A program made the position numbers and the translations under genes. The notes under the pieces were generated by a model. The model did not search any database, had not been told where the DNA came from, and was given only the letters and a program-made list of their open reading frames with translations. A DNA stretch of 64,000 nucleotides from JADKIH01 sp031367345. GTDB taxonomy: Bacteria; Bacteroidota; Bacteroidia; AKYH767-A; 2013-40CM-41-45. The stretch lies in the NCBI GenBank assembly GCA_031367345.1, contig JANLPR010000137.1, positions 1 to 64,000 on the forward strand, in the 5' to 3' direction. Below, in pieces: positions 9,131 to 17,648 of the stretch (position 1 is the first letter of the stretch; each line of letters starts with the position of its first letter).

Positions 9131-9697
9131 ATGGAGTCAAATGAACTATTACGTTATTTTTCTTTGGGTTTTACACATGTAATTCCGTTTGGTTTTGATC
9201 ATATTCTTTTTATTGTGTCGTTGTACCTCCTTGAACCAAAGCTTAAAAGTATTATTATGCAATGTTCGGTGTTTACAATTGCACATAGCATTTCGTTAGT
9301 CTTGACCGCATCCGGCATTTTTATAGTGAACAATAATTATGTAGAACCGCTGATCGCACTTTCAATTTTGTTCACGTCGTTGGGTAATTTATTTCAACAT
9401 AAAATTAATAATTGGAGATTGATAATAGTTTTTGTTTTTGGTGTCATTCATGGTCTGGGATTTGCCGGAGCTTTAAAAGATGCGGGCTTGCCTTCAGAGA
9501 ATTTCTATTCAAGTTTGATTTCTTTTAATGTGGGAATTGAAATTGCTCAGCTATCAATAATCATTGTTTTGTATTTTGTACTTGGCAGATTATTCAAATC
9601 TAAAAAATGGTACTTTAACAGAATAGTTTATCCGCTCTCAGGAATGATAGCATCCATTGCTCTTTTTTGGACTATCCAGCGTTTGGGAATTTTCTAG
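9131..9697 (+). CDS. HupE/UreJ-like integral membrane protein
   Basis: The 188-residue polytopic protein has about six membrane segments and the family motifs FGFDHILFI near the start, TIAHSISLVLTASG in the middle and GVIHGLGFAGAL later. HupE/UreJ proteins are putative nickel or other divalent-metal permeases; the conserved His/Asp in HILFI and HS are the presumed ligands. No urease or hydrogenase gene is nearby. Instead the gene follows the oxidase/YHYH/DUF1566 set by 12 bases, so a role in metal supply to, or export from, that envelope system is inferred. Confidence 0.8.
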   Translation: MESNELLRYFSLGFTHVIPFGFDHILFIVSLYLLEPKLKSIIMQCSVFTIAHSISLVLTASGIFIVNNNYVEPLIALSILFTSLGNLFQHKINNWRLIIVFVFGVIHGLGFAGALKDAGLPSENFYSSLISFNVGIEIAQLSIIIVLYFVLGRLFKSKKWYFNRIVYPLSGMIASIALFWTIQRLGIF

Positions 9698-9914
9698 GAT
9701 TATTTTACTAATGACAATGTATTTATTAAATGACATTCTTTCATTACTAAATTATCTAGTTCTTGAAACAGAAAAATGACAATTAAATGATGTTTCGCCA
9801 TTGGAAAATTTTGCTTTCAAAAAAACGATTTTCTTCCTTGGGAAAAATATTTGTTTTTACCGACACATTATCATATACTGCCGATTATCAACTTATAATT
9901 TTAAATGTATTTGT

Positions 9915-9922
9915 TAATTTTG
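9915..9922 (+). promoter_or_regulatory. Candidate -7 promoter element
   Basis: TAATTTTG fits the Bacteroidota -7 box TAnnTTTG and lies 20 bases before the start of the 9942 gene. No convincing -33 box was found. Confidence 0.4.
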
Positions 9923-9941
9923 TATTCTAACATTTGACACA

Positions 9942-10355
9942 ATGCTTAAAATTAACAATTCACTTTCAACAGTAATTCACCTTGCTGCTTGGTTGGTGTT
10001 TTTACCTTTCTTGCTTTTCCTCTTATTCCAAAGTACAACAAACACAGATTTAATTCCTAACAATTCATTCGATAAAATGATATTGGCTATGATTGTTGGA
10101 TTTGTTGGCGTATTAAACTCAGGGTTATTAATTCCAAGATTATTATACATTAAAAAAATTGCCCAATATTTAGCTACGGTTTTTACTCTCTTGATCTTAG
10201 CAGTAATACTTGATATGACTTTAGCGATAAACGTTTCACCTGTAATAGATTTAGTTGAACAGATTTCTTTAACGAGAATAGCCGCTATTATTGCAGCTGT
10301 AGTTATTAGTACTTCCGTTCGACTAATTTACGATCAATCTGAAAGTTTTCAATAA
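9942..10355 (+). CDS. Hypothetical four-span membrane protein
   Basis: This 137-residue protein has four hydrophobic segments of about 20 residues each and short polar loops, with no signal peptide or recognisable motif. It stands alone, with a candidate promoter before it and a strong terminator after it. I do not recognise the family. Confidence 0.65.
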   Translation: MLKINNSLSTVIHLAAWLVFLPFLLFLLFQSTTNTDLIPNNSFDKMILAMIVGFVGVLNSGLLIPRLLYIKKIAQYLATVFTLLILAVILDMTLAINVSPVIDLVEQISLTRIAAIIAAVVISTSVRLIYDQSESFQ

Positions 10356-10366
10356 AAGCGTGGTAG

Positions 10367-10403
10367 AAAAAAAGCTATCTGTTAATTCAGATAGCTTTTT
10401 TTT
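10367..10403. terminator. Bidirectional intrinsic terminator
   Basis: The perfect stem AGCTATCTG (10373-10381) / CAGATAGCT (10388-10396) has a 6-base loop, with an A tract before and eight Ts after. It sits between the convergent 9942 gene and the preA operon and can serve both. Confidence 0.9.
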
Positions 10404-10411
10404 GTAAAATT

Positions 10412-11764
10412 TTACAAACTCTTATAATGTAATGGTTTCTTTTTAGTGAGCGCTTCGGCCGGCTCCGGAACCCAATGATGTAATCCTCCTGCTAATTCGT
10501 CGTCGAATGTTGTAGGAATATTTCCAGCCATTGTTCGGTCTTTCCACGTTAACGTTTCAGTCCCATCATCTCTTCGTTCCATCGAAATACATTCTTCTAC
10601 CGGACAAACTAAAGAGCACAAATTACAGCCTACACAATTTTCTTCTATAATTGTTGGTTTGCGATTTAGTAAATCATCTGAAAGTGCAATAGCCTGATGC
10701 GCGCCGTCTTCACAAGCTGTATAGCAAAGTTGACATCCAATACATTTGTCTTCATTGATGTTTGCAACTACTTTGTATTTCAAATTAAGATCTTCCCAAT
10801 GTTGAATTTGTGGAAGTGCTTTTCCTCTGAAATCTTCAATAGTTTTAAATCCTTTCTCATCCATATATGCTTCTAGTCCCGCTGTTAATTCGCGAATGAT
10901 CCCAAAACCATAATGCATAACTGCTGTACATATTTGAACGGATGTAGCTCCTAGTAAAATAAATTCAACGGCATCTCGCCAATTTTCAATACCTCCAATT
11001 CCTGATATTGGTAAATTAAAATTAGGATGTTGAGCACAATTCTTCAACATATTCATTGCAATTGGTTTTACTGCCGGTCCGCAATATCCGCCATTCGTAC
11101 TTTTGCCATCAACAATAGGGTAGGGCACAAATTTATCAATGTCGACTCCAATCACACTTTGAATCGTATTGATCAAACTGATTGCATCTCCTCCTCCTTC
11201 TAATGCTGCCATCGCCGGACGAGTGATATCTGTAATGTTAGGTGTCAGTTTTACGATCACCGGTTTTGTTGCAACTTCTTTTACCCAGCCAACAATTGTC
11301 TTCAATACTTTTGGTTCTTGACCAACTGCGGAACCCATGCCACGTTCACACATTCCATGAGGACAACCGAAATTTAATTCTAATCCATCTGCTCCTGCAT
11401 TCTCTGCGTCCTTTACTATTTGATGCCATTGTTCTTTCGTTTCAACCATTAACGATGCTATAACAGCATGATCGGGAAAACGTTTCTTCACTTCTTCTAT
11501 CTCGCGCAAGTTATCGGCTAATGGACGATCGGTAATCAATTCAATGTTGTTGAATCCCATCATGCGTGTATCGCGATAATTTAATCCGCCATAACGACTC
11601 GATACATTCACAACCGGTACTCCTAATGTTTTCCATACTGCACCGCCCCAGCCGGCATCAAATGCTTTCATAATCTGATAGCCACTATTTGTAGGTGGTG
11701 CAGAGGCAAGCCAAAAAGGGTTAGGTGATTTTATTCCTGCAAGATTTGTTTTTAAGTCAGCCAT
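10412..11764 (-). CDS. preA: NAD-dependent dihydropyrimidine dehydrogenase, subunit PreA
   Basis: This 450-residue cytoplasmic enzyme pairs with PreT to reduce uracil or thymine to the dihydropyrimidine with NADH. Residues 1-320 form a dihydroorotate-dehydrogenase-like FMN barrel (PFWLASAPPT near 17-25, LNFGCPHGMCERGMG at about 130-144). The C-terminal quarter is a ferredoxin domain with two Cys clusters, CIGCQLCYTACE and CVGCNLCSLVCP, each for one [4Fe-4S] cluster. By eye, the loop holding the catalytic Cys of mammalian dihydropyrimidine dehydrogenase (LACGQ) reads SAVGQ, which I believe is usual in bacterial PreA. It is the last gene of a seven-gene minus-strand operon. Confidence 0.93.
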   Translation of the reverse strand: MADLKTNLAGIKSPNPFWLASAPPTNSGYQIMKAFDAGWGGAVWKTLGVPVVNVSSRYGGLNYRDTRMMGFNNIELITDRPLADNLREIEEVKKRFPDHAVIASLMVETKEQWHQIVKDAENAGADGLELNFGCPHGMCERGMGSAVGQEPKVLKTIVGWVKEVATKPVIVKLTPNITDITRPAMAALEGGGDAISLINTIQSVIGVDIDKFVPYPIVDGKSTNGGYCGPAVKPIAMNMLKNCAQHPNFNLPISGIGGIENWRDAVEFILLGATSVQICTAVMHYGFGIIRELTAGLEAYMDEKGFKTIEDFRGKALPQIQHWEDLNLKYKVVANINEDKCIGCQLCYTACEDGAHQAIALSDDLLNRKPTIIEENCVGCNLCSLVCPVEECISMERRDDGTETLTWKDRTMAGNIPTTFDDELAGGLHHWVPEPAEALTKKKPLHYKSL

Positions 11765-11797
11765 AATAAATTTTTATTTAGCAGCGTACTGCTTGTT

Positions 11798-13123
11798 TTA
11801 TCCCAATAAATATTTTTGTATTCCACGAGCAGCTTTTCTTCCTTCTGCAGCTGCGTTCACTACTTCTTGTCCGCCACTAACGGCATCGCCGGCAGCAAAA
11901 TATTTCGGATTTTTTGTTTGAAAACTAGCACCATCTATTTCCACTCTTCCTTTTGAATCAATTGTAACACCATTCAGCATTTTCAAAAGTTCAACTTGTT
12001 TCGATTGTCCGGTCGCTTTAATTACCCATTCACACTCTTCTATAAATTCAGTACCCGGAATAGTCTCAAGCTTTCCGTTTACTTCTTTTGTTTTGATAAA
12101 TTTTACTCCGGTAACTTTTCCATTCCCTAAAATCTCTAATGGAGCCGCATTGAATAAGCCTTTTACTCCTACACCTTTTGCAAGATCATATTCAAATTCA
12201 TAAGCACCCATTCCTTCTTTACTTCGACGATAGGCAAGAATAACTTTTTCTGCACCCATACGAGCACTTTCGGAAGCTGCATCCATTGCAGTATTGCCTC
12301 CACCTAGAACGATCACGTTTTTCGCAACACTTACTTTGTGATGTCCCATCCGCAACTTCTCAACAAATTCAACAGCACCAAAACAATTTTCTTTCTCTTC
12401 TCCAGCTATTTTTATTTGAGATGTCAATCCTAATCCAAATCCAATAAGTATTGCGCCATAATTTTTTTCTAACTTTTCAATATCAGCTGAAGTTTTTATT
12501 GCACTGTTGTAATGTACATTGTACTTAAATTGATTTTGTAAATAATCCATCTCATCCAGTGCTTCTTCATTCGTAATCTTATAGGGAGCCACGCCATATA
12601 CAGTTAAGCCGGACGATTTATCTTTCGATTCATAAATGTCAACTTCAAATCCTAACATTCTTAATTCGCATGCACATGAAATTCCTGCCGGACCTGCACC
12701 TATAATTGCTACTTTCTTTCCATTGGATGGCGGCAGATTATATAATTGTTTATTACTGCGAATCGCTTTGCCGGTAGAATAGCTTTGCAACCTTCCAATT
12801 TCAATTGGCTTTACGTCTTGGTGATTGTAAACACAAGCTCCCTCACATAAAACTTCTGTTGGACAAACTTTCCCACATGCATAGCCAAAATAATTTGAAT
12901 CGTAGATTGTCTTTGCAGATGAAAGCGGATCTTTAGAATTTATTTGTCGTATGAAAAGTGGAATATCAATATCGCTCGGACAAGCAGTCACGCATGGAGC
13001 ATCGTAACAGAAAAGACAACGCGAACTTTCATAATATGCTTCGGTGTCACTCATCAGTGGTTTTATCTGTTTGAAATTTTTCTCAAATTCAGATTCACTG
13101 GAAGGTGGAATATATTCACTCAT
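11798..13123 (-). CDS. preT: NAD-dependent dihydropyrimidine dehydrogenase, subunit PreT
   Basis: The 441-residue flavoprotein accepts electrons from NADH and passes them to PreA. The N-terminus has the Fe-S cysteines of the glutamate-synthase small-subunit type (CLFCYDAPCVTACP, then CGKVCPTEVLCEGACV). FAD binding is shown by VAIIGAGPAGISCA, nucleotide binding by VIVLGGGNTAMDAA, and the closing FAD motif by YFAAGDAVSGG. At 441 residues it matches PreT rather than full glutamate synthase small subunit by length and by its neighbour preA, 33 bases downstream. Confidence 0.92.
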   Translation of the reverse strand: MSEYIPPSSESEFEKNFKQIKPLMSDTEAYYESSRCLFCYDAPCVTACPSDIDIPLFIRQINSKDPLSSAKTIYDSNYFGYACGKVCPTEVLCEGACVYNHQDVKPIEIGRLQSYSTGKAIRSNKQLYNLPPSNGKKVAIIGAGPAGISCACELRMLGFEVDIYESKDKSSGLTVYGVAPYKITNEEALDEMDYLQNQFKYNVHYNSAIKTSADIEKLEKNYGAILIGFGLGLTSQIKIAGEEKENCFGAVEFVEKLRMGHHKVSVAKNVIVLGGGNTAMDAASESARMGAEKVILAYRRSKEGMGAYEFEYDLAKGVGVKGLFNAAPLEILGNGKVTGVKFIKTKEVNGKLETIPGTEFIEECEWVIKATGQSKQVELLKMLNGVTIDSKGRVEIDGASFQTKNPKYFAAGDAVSGGQEVVNAAAEGRKAARGIQKYLLG

Positions 13124-13158
13124 TCAATCTTATTTAAAGTGTTATTAATTATTTTCGA

Positions 13159-14025
13159 TTAAAGTTCTACTAATTTTCCATAGGTTTCCGGACGACGATC
13201 ACGGAAAAACTGCCATGTAGATCTTACTTCTTCAATCATATCAAGATCGAAATCTGCTATCAACAATTCGTCTTTATCTTCTGATGCTTGCGCAAATATT
13301 TGTCCGCGTGGATCAACAAAATAAGATGTGCCATAAAATCTACCTAGGTTCCACGGCTTCTCTTCTCCAACTCGATTAATACATCCCATGAAATAACCAT
13401 TCGCAGCTGCATGTGCCGGTTGTTCTAATTTCCATAAGTATTGTGAAAGTCCTGCTACTGTTGCCGACGGATTGTAAACGATCTCAGCTCCGTTCAATCC
13501 TAATACTCTTGCACCATCAGGGAAATGACGATCATAACAAATATAGACTCCAATTTTTGCATACTTGGTTTGGAAAACCGGATAACCTAAATTTCCCGGC
13601 TTAAAAAAGAATTTCTCCCAGAAACCTGAAGTGTGTGGGATGTGGTTCTTTCGATACTTTCCTAAATAAGTACCATCGGCATCAATCACTGCAGCTGTAT
13701 TATACAAAAAACCTGCTTGTTCCTTTTCATAAATTGGAACAATAATAACCATGTTATATTTTTTTGCATACGTAGACATCAGATCTGTTGTAGGGCCGGG
13801 AACTGACTCTGCCGACTCATACCATTTTTTATCTTGACCCGGACAAAAATAGGGTGTGTTGAAAATTTCTTGAAGACATAAAATTTGAACTCCTTTTTTT
13901 CCTGCTTCTTCGATAAATGGAATGTGCTTTTGAACCATTGCATTTATAATTTCCGGTATGGTTCCTTCACCTTCTGTTTTAGGTAAGCTCATCTGAATAA
14001 GACCGGAGCGGATCATTCTTGCCAT
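13159..14025 (-). CDS. Nitrilase-family beta-ureidopropionase (N-carbamoyl-beta-alanine amidohydrolase)
   Basis: The 288-residue enzyme carries the nitrilase catalytic triad: E53 in LQEIF, K126 in KYRKNHIP and C163 in CYDRHFP. The C-terminus STWQFFRDRRPETY resembles eukaryotic beta-ureidopropionase (UPB1). It would hydrolyse N-carbamoyl-beta-alanine, made by the neighbouring dihydropyrimidinase, to beta-alanine, CO2 and ammonia. N-carbamoylputrescine amidohydrolases look similar, but position between dihydropyrimidinase and PreT makes the pyrimidine role much more likely. Confidence 0.9.
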   Translation of the reverse strand: MARMIRSGLIQMSLPKTEGEGTIPEIINAMVQKHIPFIEEAGKKGVQILCLQEIFNTPYFCPGQDKKWYESAESVPGPTTDLMSTYAKKYNMVIIVPIYEKEQAGFLYNTAAVIDADGTYLGKYRKNHIPHTSGFWEKFFFKPGNLGYPVFQTKYAKIGVYICYDRHFPDGARVLGLNGAEIVYNPSATVAGLSQYLWKLEQPAHAAANGYFMGCINRVGEEKPWNLGRFYGTSYFVDPRGQIFAQASEDKDELLIADFDLDMIEEVRSTWQFFRDRRPETYGKLVEL

Positions 14026-14065
14026 AATAATTGTTTTAGTTTTAGATTAAAAATATTTTTTAAGA

Positions 14066-15448
14066 TCAAATGATCCCATTCACTTTTTTACGTTTTACAA
14101 ATTGTCCGTATCCGGGAGCAATTTTTCTTTCATTATTTTCAATTGCAATTTCACCTCGTAAAATTACTGTTTTTGTTTTTCCTTTTACCTTCCATCCTTC
14201 ATAAGCACTATAATCTACATTCATGTGATGAGTACTTGCTTGAATGATATGTTCTTCATTCGGATCTAAGATTATAATATCAGCATCCGACCCAACTGCT
14301 ATACATCCTTTCTTAGGATACATTCCAAAAATTTTAGCCGCATTTGTAGATGTAACTTCTACAAATTTATTTAAAGAGATCTTGCCTTTGTTTACTCCTT
14401 CGGAAAATAATAATTCCATACGGTGCTCTATTGCCGGATGTCCATTTGGAATTTTAGAAAAATCATCCTTACCCATTAATTTTTGTTCCCACTTAAATGG
14501 ACAATGATCTGTTGCTACTACCTGAATGCTTCCTTGATTAATTCCTGCCCAAAGTGCGGCCTGATCTTTTTTCTCTCTCAAAGGCGGACTCATTACCCAT
14601 TTTGCACCATCAAAATTTTTCTCGTATAATGAAGCATCAAGAACTAAATACTGAATACATGTCTCAGCAAACACGCGCTGATTTCTTTTTTCTGCATCTC
14701 TGATTTGATTCAAAGCTCCTTCGCATGTCATGTGTACGATGTATGCAGGAACTCCGGTGTGAAAAGCCATATCGGCAAAACGGCCGGATGCCTCTGACTC
14801 TGTAATTTCAGGTTGCGAAAGATAATGATAGAGTGGTGCTAGATTTCCTTCACCACGATTTTTTGCTATAAGAAAATCAATCATGTCGCCATTGGTAGCA
14901 TGAACCGTTACCATTCCTCCTTGTTTCTTCACTTCATTCATTAAGCCAACCATTTGTCTGTCGTCTATCATCAATGCGCCTTTATATGCCATAAAGGTTT
15001 TGAATGAAGTAATTCCTTCTTTGTTAACCATGTCAGCGATTTCCTTTTTAGTTTCATCGTTGAAATCTGTTACTGCCATGTGAAATGAATAATCGCAACA
15101 AGCTTTATTATTCGATCGTCCTTGCCATTCTCCTAAGGCATTGTACAAAGACTTACCTTGAGTCTGTAAAATAAAATCGATCACCATTGTTGTTCCACCA
15201 AACAATGCTGCCGATGTACCTGTTGTATAATCGTCGCTCGAAAAAGTACCCATAAAAGGCATATCCAAATGAACATGCGGATCAATTCCGCCCGGCATTA
15301 TTAGTTTACCTGAAGCATCAATCACTTTATCGGCTTTCATCGATAAGTTTTTTCCGATTGTATGAACTGTTGAACCTTCAATATAAACATCAGCATCCAT
15401 GGTCTCGCCCGATGTAATTATTTTTCCGTTCTTTATTAAAATTGACAT
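14066..15448 (-). CDS. hydA: Dihydropyrimidinase (D-hydantoinase)
   Basis: This enzyme of about 460 residues in the amidohydrolase superfamily opens the dihydrouracil ring to N-carbamoyl-beta-alanine. Metal ligands are visible: DPHVHLD (H58, H60), the Lys expected to be carboxylated in SFKTFMAYKG (K150), His in VTVHATNGD and in AYIVHMTCEG, and Asp in VATDHCPF. The longest frame begins at a TTG three codons upstream; I use ATG at 15448, where the protein starts MSILIKNGK as family members do. Gaps to its neighbours in the operon are about 40 bases. Confidence 0.94.
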   Translation of the reverse strand: MSILIKNGKIITSGETMDADVYIEGSTVHTIGKNLSMKADKVIDASGKLIMPGGIDPHVHLDMPFMGTFSSDDYTTGTSAALFGGTTMVIDFILQTQGKSLYNALGEWQGRSNNKACCDYSFHMAVTDFNDETKKEIADMVNKEGITSFKTFMAYKGALMIDDRQMVGLMNEVKKQGGMVTVHATNGDMIDFLIAKNRGEGNLAPLYHYLSQPEITESEASGRFADMAFHTGVPAYIVHMTCEGALNQIRDAEKRNQRVFAETCIQYLVLDASLYEKNFDGAKWVMSPPLREKKDQAALWAGINQGSIQVVATDHCPFKWEQKLMGKDDFSKIPNGHPAIEHRMELLFSEGVNKGKISLNKFVEVTSTNAAKIFGMYPKKGCIAVGSDADIIILDPNEEHIIQASTHHMNVDYSAYEGWKVKGKTKTVILRGEIAIENNERKIAPGYGQFVKRKKVNGII

Positions 15449-15485
15449 AGTAATCAAATAATTTATTTTCTAAAATGGTGATTGT

Positions 15486-15929
15486 TTATAGTTCACCAAT
15501 ATCTTCGAACCACAATTTAGGGTTTTCTTTGATAAAAGTAGCCATCATATTTTTACATTCTTCCGAATCGAGATTGATCACTTTTACGCCATGCGATTCC
15601 ATAAATTCTTTCGCCCCTGAAAAAGTCGTATTTTCTCCTGCATAAACTGTTTTAATATTAAACTGAACTACTGCCCCGGCACAAAGATAACATGGCATTA
15701 AAGTAGAGTAGAGGACAGAATTTTTATAATCACCAACACGTCCCGCATTTCTCAAACAATCAATTTCAGCATGTGTTATCGGATCACCATCTTGCACTCG
15801 CTTATTGTGACCTCGACCTATAATTTTTCCGTCGCGTACTAAAACGGAACCAATTGGAATTCCTCCCTCACTTATTCCTATTCTTGCTTCGCTTATTGCG
15901 GCTTGCATATATTCATCCATCTTTTCCAT
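15486..15929 (-). CDS. Cytosine deaminase of the yeast Fcy1 type
   Basis: This 147-residue zinc deaminase has HAE at 53-55 (ligand and catalytic Glu) and PCYLC with C80 and C83. The C-terminus WFEDIGEL matches the WFEDIGE tail of yeast cytosine deaminase, as does the GENTTF segment before it, so cytosine is a better guess than guanine or tRNA adenosine. It would turn cytosine into uracil for the PreAT route encoded in the same operon. The frame opens at a TTG (15953) but ATG 15929 gives the usual N-terminus. The unrelated bacterial CodA family is not involved. Confidence 0.83.
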   Translation of the reverse strand: MEKMDEYMQAAISEARIGISEGGIPIGSVLVRDGKIIGRGHNKRVQDGDPITHAEIDCLRNAGRVGDYKNSVLYSTLMPCYLCAGAVVQFNIKTVYAGENTTFSGAKEFMESHGVKVINLDSEECKNMMATFIKENPKLWFEDIGEL

Positions 15930-15977
15930 TTTTAAAAGGGATTCAATATGCAAAGAATTTCTGGAAAAACAAACTTT

Positions 15978-16460
15978 TCAATTATTATTGGTAGTTAAAT
16001 CCAGGTTTTTTAAGTCGTGTCTTAGCATCGCATAATGGGTTATAACTGCTTCTCTTAACGATTCTCTTACAACTAAAACGATTTTCAACTGCTCAGTGTC
16101 TTTATTCAAGATTTCTCGAAGCGTTTTATCAAATCCCTTGGAATCAATTTCTAATGGTCCAATTTCATCTATGATTAACCAGCCTTCTTCTTTGTCAGCT
16201 GATGCTTTAATGATTTGAGTTGCTCTTAAAAATGCGTTGCTGCTAAATTCATGTTTTCCTATTGTAATTGTGTTTTCTTCTGATAGATCGGCATCCATTT
16301 GAAAGTACTCACTAGTTTCGATATTCTTGAAAAACCTTTTGCCTTCAATTTTTGGCGTGAGTATGCCATAAACATCTCTGCGTCCCATTAACCATTGTTC
16401 TAACTTTGTGGTCTTTCCTGAGTTAATAGGCCCTGTTAAAATGTAAATTTCTTTTTTCAT
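15978..16460 (-). CDS. THEP1-like P-loop nucleoside triphosphatase
   Basis: The 160-residue protein has Walker A GPINSGKTT (10-18) and Walker B WLIIDEIGPLE (94-104), with the IDEIGPLE signature of the THEP1/NTPase_1 family. There is no second domain. Its substrate and partner are unknown; family members hydrolyse several NTPs in vitro. It lies between cytosine deaminase and a polytopic membrane protein in the pyrimidine operon, so it may energise or regulate transport or act in nucleotide handling. The first is speculation from position. It lacks the ABC signature (LSGGQ), so it is not an ordinary transporter ATPase. Confidence 0.78.
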   Translation of the reverse strand: MKKEIYILTGPINSGKTTKLEQWLMGRRDVYGILTPKIEGKRFFKNIETSEYFQMDADLSEENTITIGKHEFSSNAFLRATQIIKASADKEEGWLIIDEIGPLEIDSKGFDKTLREILNKDTEQLKIVLVVRESLREAVITHYAMLRHDLKNLDLTTNNN

Positions 16461-16519
16461 TTAAAGTAATTGCCGGATGTTTTTACAAATACAGCATGAA
16501 TTTAATCTAAAGCAATCGA

Positions 16520-17533
16520 TTAATTTGTAGGTCGGATTTTGTCTATTGTCAGCGTATTCACGATAACGCAATGCCAAAAAAAAGTTAATCGTTCCCAACC
16601 TTTTTTTGTCCGACTCAACTGCCAACTTAATTGAACTAGCCTTTTCGTTGTTGGTAATAATAACATTATTTCTTCAAGCTCTTCTTTCAATTTGCTTTTT
16701 TTGTTTTCTAAAAATTGTTTTAACATTCCAACTAAAATAGGAGCTAAAACAAAATACCATGTCAATAACAAGAATGAAGAACGGAATATAAATTTGAATG
16801 TCTCTCCTTTTGGGAGTAATGCTTTGTCAGGAAAAATTGCCGCATGAATAAATATTCCTGTTAATAAGATCCAGATTATGAAAATTAAATTGAACTTTTT
16901 TTTCTTCAATTTCACAAGACTAGTGTCTTCGACGTCTCTATCCTTCAACTGAAAAATTGCTTTATCTTCCTCTGTTTCGCTTAAAAATTTGGGCAAACGA
17001 CTTGAAAATCGTCCAACTAAAATGGCGGCAAAAACATGAATAGAAATGTACAATGCCACGAAATAGAAACTATAATTGGTTCCTGTTTCTCCATTCGTGA
17101 GTTTATTAATAAATTCATTTACTGCCTCCCAGAAGCGTACACCAAAAATGACCGTCATTATTATAATGCGCTGAAATGCTGATTCTAATAATGCTATTAA
17201 ACTAAATAAGTAACATCGAAGCTGATAGTGTTTTTTTCCTCTGAAAATTAATTCGCCCATTATTCCTTGAAAAATGACAGCAACATAGGCCATAAATGGA
17301 CTCTGTGGCGACATTGTCATTTTTATCAAGGCAACAATTAGTGTAGCTTTTATGATCAGCCCTTTTTGAGGTAAAAGATATCCAATCAAGCTGACGCATA
17401 TCACTGCAAAACTCCCAACAATAAGCCCTGAAATTGGCAATTTGAAACCATGTATGATTCCTCCTAAAATGGCCTCACTAATTGCCCATAAGGCAACTAT
17501 TCGATAATAGATTTGCTTCTCTTGTATGGTCAC
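16520..17533 (-). CDS. Polytopic membrane protein resembling an ECF-transporter S component with a C-terminal extension
   Basis: This 337-residue protein has six membrane segments in residues 10-195, a charged linker of about 40 residues, two more segments (about 215-237 and 250-275), and a cytoplasmic tail. The first helix carries AISEA (17-21), an AxxxA motif like that used by ECF S components to dock on the T subunit. The tail LLLPTTKRLVQLSW...LSRTKKGW loosely recalls EcfT coupling helices. Both comparisons are by eye. It is the first gene of the pyrimidine operon (GTG start) and sits upstream of the P-loop NTPase, so pyrimidine uptake is a plausible role. Confidence 0.55.
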   Translation of the reverse strand: MTIQEKQIYYRIVALWAISEAILGGIIHGFKLPISGLIVGSFAVICVSLIGYLLPQKGLIIKATLIVALIKMTMSPQSPFMAYVAVIFQGIMGELIFRGKKHYQLRCYLFSLIALLESAFQRIIIMTVIFGVRFWEAVNEFINKLTNGETGTNYSFYFVALYISIHVFAAILVGRFSSRLPKFLSETEEDKAIFQLKDRDVEDTSLVKLKKKKFNLIFIIWILLTGIFIHAAIFPDKALLPKGETFKFIFRSSFLLLTWYFVLAPILVGMLKQFLENKKSKLKEELEEIMLLLPTTKRLVQLSWQLSRTKKGWERLTFFWHCVIVNTLTIDKIRPTN

Positions 17534-17550
17534 TTGCTCAATTTATTTTA

Positions 17551-17558
17551 TATTTTTG
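17551..17558 (+). promoter_or_regulatory. Candidate -7 element for xdhAB
   Basis: TATTTTTG fits TAnnTTTG and lies in the divergent gap between the pyrimidine operon and xdhA, about 90 bases before the xdhA start. No clear -33 box was found at the expected spacing. Confidence 0.3.
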
Positions 17559-17648
17559 TGGCAAAGCATAATTCTGTTCGCCGGCACAAATTAATCATTC
17601 TATTGCTCCCTACGAAAAATCTATTGCTTTACTTTTAAAAACTACTGA

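Noticed and set aside
9131..9697. HupE/UreJ protein as part of a urease or hydrogenase locus
   Set aside because: No urease or hydrogenase genes in the window.
9698..9941. TGACA direct repeats as an operator
   Set aside because: Copies at about 9711, 9731 and 9777 differ in spacing and show no symmetry; likely chance in AT-rich DNA.
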